Below, piece after piece: positions 60,032-64,000 of a stretch of DNA of 64,000 bases. A program made the position numbers and the translations under genes. The stretch lies in assembly GCA_942492855.1 (NCBI GenBank), contig OW818647.1:1302001-1366000 (forward strand), given 5' to 3'. Source of the DNA: G963677485 sp942492855 (GTDB lineage: Bacteria; Armatimonadota; HRBIN16). The notes beneath the pieces were generated by a model. It had not been told where the DNA came from. It saw only the letters and a program-made list of their open reading frames with translations, and made no database searches. Position 1 is the stretch's first letter; each line of letters begins with the position of its first letter.

Positions 60032-61126
60032 ATGGCTGCGACTTCCCTCGCCGGTACCGAATTTGCTCTTAAACTCACCCGTCAGTGTTATAAACCAGGG
60101 CTCAACATGTGCCTGTCGCCATACAGTGTGCGCATGGCGTTTTGCATGGCACTCAATGGCGCCGCGGGCAGCACGCTGCGTCAGATGACCTCGGTGCTGG
60201 GGTATACCGGCACTGTTCCGGAGATCAACCGGCAGAACGCCACCGCACTGCGACAGATGATGGCAGGGCTTCCGCCCGAAATGCTTCAGATCGCCAACAG
60301 CATGTGGATGTCGATACACGAAAAGCTGAACCCCAAGTATGTCAAACTCGTGCGAGAAGGCTATCGTGCTGATGCCTTCCAGCAAGACTTCAGCCAAAGG
60401 GACGCGGTGGACAAAGTCAACAAATGGGTGAACCAAAAGACCAAGAGTCGCATCAAGAAGCTGTTCGAAAAACTTGACCCGGAGACTATCTTGGTTCTGG
60501 TAAATGCGGTGGCGTTTGACGGAAAATGGGCCAAGCAGTTTGACCCAAAGCAGACCCAATCTGCACCATGGGTGATGCGTAACAAGATGCTGCATAAAGT
60601 GCCGTTCATGAACAAGACGGGTGTGTTCCCTTGCAAAGACAATCTGTACACAGCCGTACAAATGGATTATGATGTGAAAGGCTGGTCTATGCTCCTCATC
60701 ATGCCGGATGTAAAGATACCCATGAACCAGTTCCTAAAGGAGTTGACACCGGCCAAATTGACCGCCATCACGGAAAGCTTAGTAGCTGCTGAGGTATCGC
60801 TGTCTGTGCCCAAATTCGACCTTGCCTCCGAACACAAACTGATCCCCGTGATGAAAGCGATGGGCATGACGTTGCCCTTCGGTGGACAGGCCGACTTCAG
60901 AGCGATGAGCGGCACAGGATCACGCAACCTGTTCATTAGTGAGGCTCTTCAGAAGGCCACCATCACGGTGGATGAGGTGGGAACTAAGGCCGCCGCAGCC
61001 ACAGGCATCGGGATGATGAAGATGTCGATGCCACGGTCACTGAAATTCAACCGGCCGTTCGTCTACATGGTGCGTAACGACGCGACGGGCGAGCTGCTGT
61101 TCACGGGAGTGCTGGAAAAGCCGTAG
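60032..61126 (+). CDS. Bacterial serpin (serine protease inhibitor)
   Basis: 364 aa; GGAGG nine bases before the ATG. It is a complete serpin fold: NMCLSPYSVRMAFCMALNGAAGSTLRQM, LVLVNAVAFDGKWAKQFDP (breach/shutter), VSLSVPKFDLASEHKLIPVMKAMGM and the C-terminal FNRPFVYMVRND..GELLFTGVLEKP. The hinge EVGTKAAAATG runs Ala-rich from P17 and P12-P9, as in inhibitory serpins. Counting gives P1 Met and P1' Ser, as in human alpha-1-antitrypsin, so an elastase-like target is plausible. There is no signal peptide, so it may guard the cytoplasm against its own or leaked proteases. No protease gene adjoins. Confidence 0.95.
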   Translation: MAATSLAGTEFALKLTRQCYKPGLNMCLSPYSVRMAFCMALNGAAGSTLRQMTSVLGYTGTVPEINRQNATALRQMMAGLPPEMLQIANSMWMSIHEKLNPKYVKLVREGYRADAFQQDFSQRDAVDKVNKWVNQKTKSRIKKLFEKLDPETILVLVNAVAFDGKWAKQFDPKQTQSAPWVMRNKMLHKVPFMNKTGVFPCKDNLYTAVQMDYDVKGWSMLLIMPDVKIPMNQFLKELTPAKLTAITESLVAAEVSLSVPKFDLASEHKLIPVMKAMGMTLPFGGQADFRAMSGTGSRNLFISEALQKATITVDEVGTKAAAATGIGMMKMSMPRSLKFNRPFVYMVRNDATGELLFTGVLEKP

Positions 61127-61490
61127 GTCATGGGGTTGTTGAGACAGCCAAAGACCAACAGTTGATAGGGTACAGGGCACCGATTCCGCGACATAAATGT
61201 CTCGGCTATTGACCTGCCAAGACTGCTGAAGCAGCCTGATGCAGCATCAGCCGCACATACACGGCGAAGCCCTGCAGCCTGCTTCAGCAGACTTGGCAGG
61301 TCAATAGCCATGTGCTTGAGCGCATGGCCGATTGTCATGATTTTCACCGTAAGACCACCATCCGTAGTTGTGGGTGATAGTCTGGATTGTTTCGATCGGG
61401 CGGATTGTACCGTATATATAATCCGTCCGATCCGTCCGACCTTAGCTGTGGCCAACCCAAACTCAGCAACCGCAGTGGCATGAGAATTAT
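61127..61490. repeat. Inverted-repeat element E7, gene-free
   Basis: Outer left hairpin GACATAAATGTC begins at 61186. An inner inverted repeat of 31 bases (61204-61234 and 61279-61309, about one difference) contains CTGCTGAAGCAG. The right outer hairpin differs (CATGTGCTTGAGCGCATG, 61309-61327). A GTTGTGGGTGATAGTCT tail lies near 61367. 61390-61441 is a GATCGGGCGG..ATCCGTCCGATCCG unit. No gene is seen. Confidence 0.8.
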
Positions 61491-61523
61491 GTGTAATTAT
61501 GCATCGCAATTGCATAATTACAC
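61491..61523. promoter_or_regulatory. Inverted repeat 1 upstream of the DUF4143 ATPase
   Basis: Perfect 13-base arms GTGTAATTATGCA / TGCATAATTACAC separated by seven bases. A second, near-identical repeat lies 94 bases downstream. It looks like an operator pair or a copied element. Confidence 0.7.
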
Positions 61524-61584
61524 CAAATAAGGTGAAAAACCGGCACGCACTACAACCTACCAGGCCGTCCGCATGGTAAAATAT

Positions 61585-61617
61585 GTGTAATATTGCATTC
61601 CAATTGCAAAATTACAC
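61585..61617. promoter_or_regulatory. Inverted repeat 2, just before the DUF4143 ATPase start
   Basis: Arms GTGTAATATTGCA / TGCAAAATTACAC with one mismatch and the same seven-base spacer CAAT core. It ends 14 bases before the ATG, so it covers the leader, where a bound protein or an RNA hairpin could block expression. Confidence 0.7.
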
Positions 61618-61630
61618 ACAGGTGATACCC

Positions 61631-62848
61631 ATGGCTGCCTACATAGAACGAACCCTCCACCCGAAACTGCAGGCTGCTGCCAGCGAATTTCCGGCTGTGG
61701 TGCTGACAGGCCCAAGGCAGTCCGGAAAAACCACACTGCTAAAACACATGTTCGGGGGCAGTCACAGTTATGTATCACTTGAGCCCCCCGATGTGAGGGC
61801 TTCAGCAGCAGCCGACCCACGTGGCTTCCTCGACCTCTATCCCCCGCCAGTGATCTTCGATGAGGTTCAGTATGTGCCCGATTTGCTTCCTTATATAAAG
61901 GAAAGGATAGATGCCAACCGCTCACGAAAAGGCCAGTATCTTCTAACCGGGTCGCAAAACCTGATGATGATGAGCCAAATCACGGAATCGCTGGCTGGAC
62001 GCAGTGCGATACTGAGGTTGTTTCCGCTATCGATGCGTGAGCTGACGGGCCGTCCATACGATGTGTTTCCGTGGGAGGATGGTTATGTGAGTTCATCTGC
62101 GGGCATTCCTTTGCCCGATATCTGGTCGCAGTTTATCAGGGGATACTATCCCGAACTTGCTGTTGAGCCTGACCGTGATTCGGGCCTTTGGTACTCCAGC
62201 TATGTGCAGACTTACCTGGAGAGGGATATCCGTGGCCTCAAGCAGATAGGTGACCTTGCGAGCTTTCAGAGCTTTCTGCGGGTGATCGCGGCGCGGAGCG
62301 GGCAGCTTCTGAACCTTTCGGATGTGTCTAGCGATCTTGGAATCGCTCTGAACACAGCGAAGTCATGGTTGTCTATACTTGAAGCGACATACCAGGTTGT
62401 CGTGCTCCGACCATACTTTGTGAACACCGGTAAGCGCCTTGTCAAGACGCCGAAAGTATACTTCACGGATGTGGGGATGCTGTGTCATCTAGTCGGCTTG
62501 ACTGATCCAAACCACGCCGCCAACGGTCCGATGGCAGGCGCCATTGTAGAGACGGCTGTGGTAGCGGAGGTATTCAAGGCGATGATGGGCAAAGGTATCG
62601 ACCCGCAGGTGTATTTCTGGCGGACAAGCCACGGCAGGGAAGTGGACCTTGTGATCGAGCAGCAGGGGCGGTTGATCCCTCTCGAGGTGAAGTCGACAGC
62701 TACCCCACGGCCACTCATGGCCTCCGGACTGAAGAGCTTCATGGAGGACTACGCCGACCGCACTGACCGGGGCTGGCTGGTGCATCTGGGCAGCACCACC
62801 CTCCCGCTGGCTCCAGGTATCCTCAGCGTGCCGATCACGGAGTTATAG
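61631..62848 (+). CDS. DUF4143 AAA ATPase with C-terminal nuclease-like domain
   Basis: 405 aa from ATG 61631, AGGTGA upstream; the frame is open 16 codons more through the inverted repeat. Walker A GPRQSGKTTLL, Walker B PPPVIFDEVQYVPDLLPYIKERID, sensor YLLTGSQNLMMMSQI and LAGRSAILRLFPLS. The DUF4143 region follows (YLERDIRGLKQIGDLASFQSFLRVIAARSGQLLN, KTPKVYFTDVGMLCHLVGL). The end GREVDLVIEQQGRLIPLEVKST has the D..E-x-K arrangement of restriction-endonuclease folds. The family is common in prokaryotes, spreads by transfer and has no settled role. Confidence 0.93.
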   Translation: MAAYIERTLHPKLQAAASEFPAVVLTGPRQSGKTTLLKHMFGGSHSYVSLEPPDVRASAAADPRGFLDLYPPPVIFDEVQYVPDLLPYIKERIDANRSRKGQYLLTGSQNLMMMSQITESLAGRSAILRLFPLSMRELTGRPYDVFPWEDGYVSSSAGIPLPDIWSQFIRGYYPELAVEPDRDSGLWYSSYVQTYLERDIRGLKQIGDLASFQSFLRVIAARSGQLLNLSDVSSDLGIALNTAKSWLSILEATYQVVVLRPYFVNTGKRLVKTPKVYFTDVGMLCHLVGLTDPNHAANGPMAGAIVETAVVAEVFKAMMGKGIDPQVYFWRTSHGREVDLVIEQQGRLIPLEVKSTATPRPLMASGLKSFMEDYADRTDRGWLVHLGSTTLPLAPGILSVPITEL

Positions 62849-62857
62849 GGGCCAAGC

Positions 62858-63499
62858 TCATCCCAAACTCAGCGTCCGAAGCGGCACACCGGTCAACTGC
62901 TCGCTGTTATGTGACACCAGCACCACCGCTCTGCCATCCCGTCCGGAGAGCCACTCCGCAACCAGTGCCATCATCGCGCCACGCGAGCTGTCGTCCAGCG
63001 AGGCGGTCGGCTCGTCAAGCAGCAGCACCATCGGTCCCATCAGCAGACTGCGTACCAACGCCACGCGCTGCTTCTCACCCCAGCTCAGTGATGCGGCGGT
63101 TTGGTCAAGGATGTCGGCAGGCAAGGCCATTTTCTGCAGAAGCTGGATGCCACTATTTTGGTCCGGTCTGGGCAGGTCGGCCCGGATTTTCAATGTAAAG
63201 GGGTAGAGGATGTTCTGCCACACACTGCCTTCGGTCATGATCGGCTTTTGTGCGAAGTAATGCACTTTGGTGCGCCACACCAGCGGGTTGATGGCGGTGT
63301 CGGGCTGATCGAGCAGTGTGATCTGCCCGGCTTCCCGCTGGATCAGTCTTGCCAGCAGACGCAGTAGCGTGCTCTTGCCGCACCCACTGGGGCCAGTGAT
63401 CTGCAGCACCTCGCCCGAGACCACCTCACCAGAGGCCCTCAGTGTTCGTGACTCACCCAGGGAATAACTCAGCTCTTGAAATTGGAGTATGGCGCTCAT
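62858..63499 (-). CDS. ABC transporter ATP-binding protein (FetA/YbbL-like)
   Basis: 213 aa from ATG 63499, which overlaps the metallopeptidase stop by four bases. Walker A GPSGCGKSTLL, Q-loop YFAQKPIMTEGSV, signature LSWGEKQRVALVRSLL, Walker B VLLLDEPTASLDDS and H-loop VLVSHN. The form LSWGEKQR and the small size resemble the FetA/YbbL ATPases that pair with the FetB/YbbM permease. No permease gene follows: the next gene is on the other strand, so the partner is elsewhere or lost. Substrate unknown. Confidence 0.9.
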   Translation of the reverse strand: MSAILQFQELSYSLGESRTLRASGEVVSGEVLQITGPSGCGKSTLLRLLARLIQREAGQITLLDQPDTAINPLVWRTKVHYFAQKPIMTEGSVWQNILYPFTLKIRADLPRPDQNSGIQLLQKMALPADILDQTAASLSWGEKQRVALVRSLLMGPMVLLLDEPTASLDDSSRGAMMALVAEWLSGRDGRAVVLVSHNSEQLTGVPLRTLSLG

Positions 63500-63984
63500 A
63501 ACATCAGCTCCCATCCGTTCAGCCTCAACCACTTACGATGCACAGCGTAGTCGGGAATGAACCGCGCCACCAGTTTCCAGAAGGCCTCGCTGTGGTTCAT
63601 GTGGGTGCGGTGGGCCAGCTCATGCACTATCACATAGTCGGCCACTTCAGGTGGGGCCATGACCAGTGCCCAGTGCAGGCTCATATTGCCGTTTCGGCTG
63701 CAGCTGCCCCAGCGGCTTTTCATGCTCTTGATCGACGCCATGCGCCAGCTCACACCCATCTCGCCTGCTCGCTGCTTCAACATTTCGCTTAAGCTCTGCA
63801 TCGCATCCTGCAACAGCCAGTTGACCAGCGTCTTCCAGAGCAACTCGTAGTAGGCCTCTGGGGTGTCTTGCGGTGGTGCGGTGACCGTGATGCAGCCATC
63901 TGAAATCTGCACCGAAGCGGATGATCCCGTATCAAATCGAAGCTGATGGCGTACACCGCGATATAAAATCTCAGTTCTGTCCAT
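63496..63984 (-). CDS. YgjP-like (DUF45) zinc metallopeptidase
   Basis: 162 aa; the start ATG is 16 bases from the window edge and a longer form cannot be excluded, since YgjP proteins are usually near 220-240 aa. The core is clear: SMKSRWGSCSRNGNMSLHWALVMAPPEVADYVIVHELAHRTHMNHSEAFWKLVARFIPDY, with HELAH (H-E-x-x-H) and the third ligand His in the NHSEAFW segment. A soluble zinc-dependent peptidase of unknown target. It is translationally coupled to an ABC ATPase gene. Confidence 0.9.
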   Translation of the reverse strand: MDRTEILYRGVRHQLRFDTGSSASVQISDGCITVTAPPQDTPEAYYELLWKTLVNWLLQDAMQSLSEMLKQRAGEMGVSWRMASIKSMKSRWGSCSRNGNMSLHWALVMAPPEVADYVIVHELAHRTHMNHSEAFWKLVARFIPDYAVHRKWLRLNGWELML

Positions 63985-64000
63985 GAACGCGGGGCGTTTG

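Overview
This 64 kb window comes from the chromosome of a free-living, diderm heterotrophic bacterium with roughly 55% G+C. An LpxK lipid A kinase, a small beta-barrel-like protein ending in Phe, a lipobox lipoprotein and many secreted enzymes point to an outer membrane. Several genes suit growth on plant polysaccharide: a polysaccharide deacetylase/glycosyltransferase fusion, two glycoside hydrolases, a pectate-lyase-like beta-helix protein, a GDSL esterase, a uronate-isomerase-like operon and three divergent URO-D-family proteins. My best guess is Armatimonadota or a neighbouring phylum. That is inference from gene style: there is no rRNA, and I saw no tRNA, phage, plasmid, transposase or CRISPR feature.

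Layout. 0-13 kb: an envelope glycosyltransferase fusion, two small paralogous membrane proteins, a secreted glycosidase, two URO-D proteins, a lipoprotein, a DUF302 protein, a tandem pair of membrane-anchored beta-propellers and a serine hydrolase. 13-31 kb: a clan GH-A hydrolase, a CPA2 antiporter, an amt-PII operon, a DUF1835 protein, radA, a beta-barrel protein, prfA-DUF4446-ECF sigma-anti-sigma, a MetY-type sulfhydrylase and dtd. A remnant of the dtd 5' end lies 1.5 kb before the intact gene. 32-41 kb: an ABC-2 transporter with a stand-alone HisKA-like protein, lpxK, a GNAT, typA, an SGNH esterase and a SEC-C protein. 41-52 kb: a phospholipase C-like protein, the beta-helix protein, a uronate-isomerase-like/URO-D/aldolase operon opposite a PfkB kinase, and an ABC exporter. 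52-64 kb: a very large LCAT-like lipase/beta-propeller fusion, an orphan 7TM histidine kinase, a serpin, a DUF4143 ATPase behind two inverted repeats, an ABC ATPase and a YgjP-type metallopeptidase.

The most striking feature is the non-coding DNA. Nearly every gene-free stretch over 300 bases is packed with short hairpin repeats of at least six families. Within a family the linkers and loop bases stay constant while the stem arms change in a base-paired way: CCAGGGGT/ACCCCTGG in one copy becomes CCACGGGT/ACCCGTGG in another. One family has 25-31 bp terminal inverted repeats, perfect in two copies. The elements look like mobile or actively copied structured units. I see no enzyme in the window that would move them.

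CDS starts were moved from the longest open frame where a ribosome-binding site or family alignment supported it, and each such choice is stated. Domain names and functions come from family recognition by eye; no search was run.
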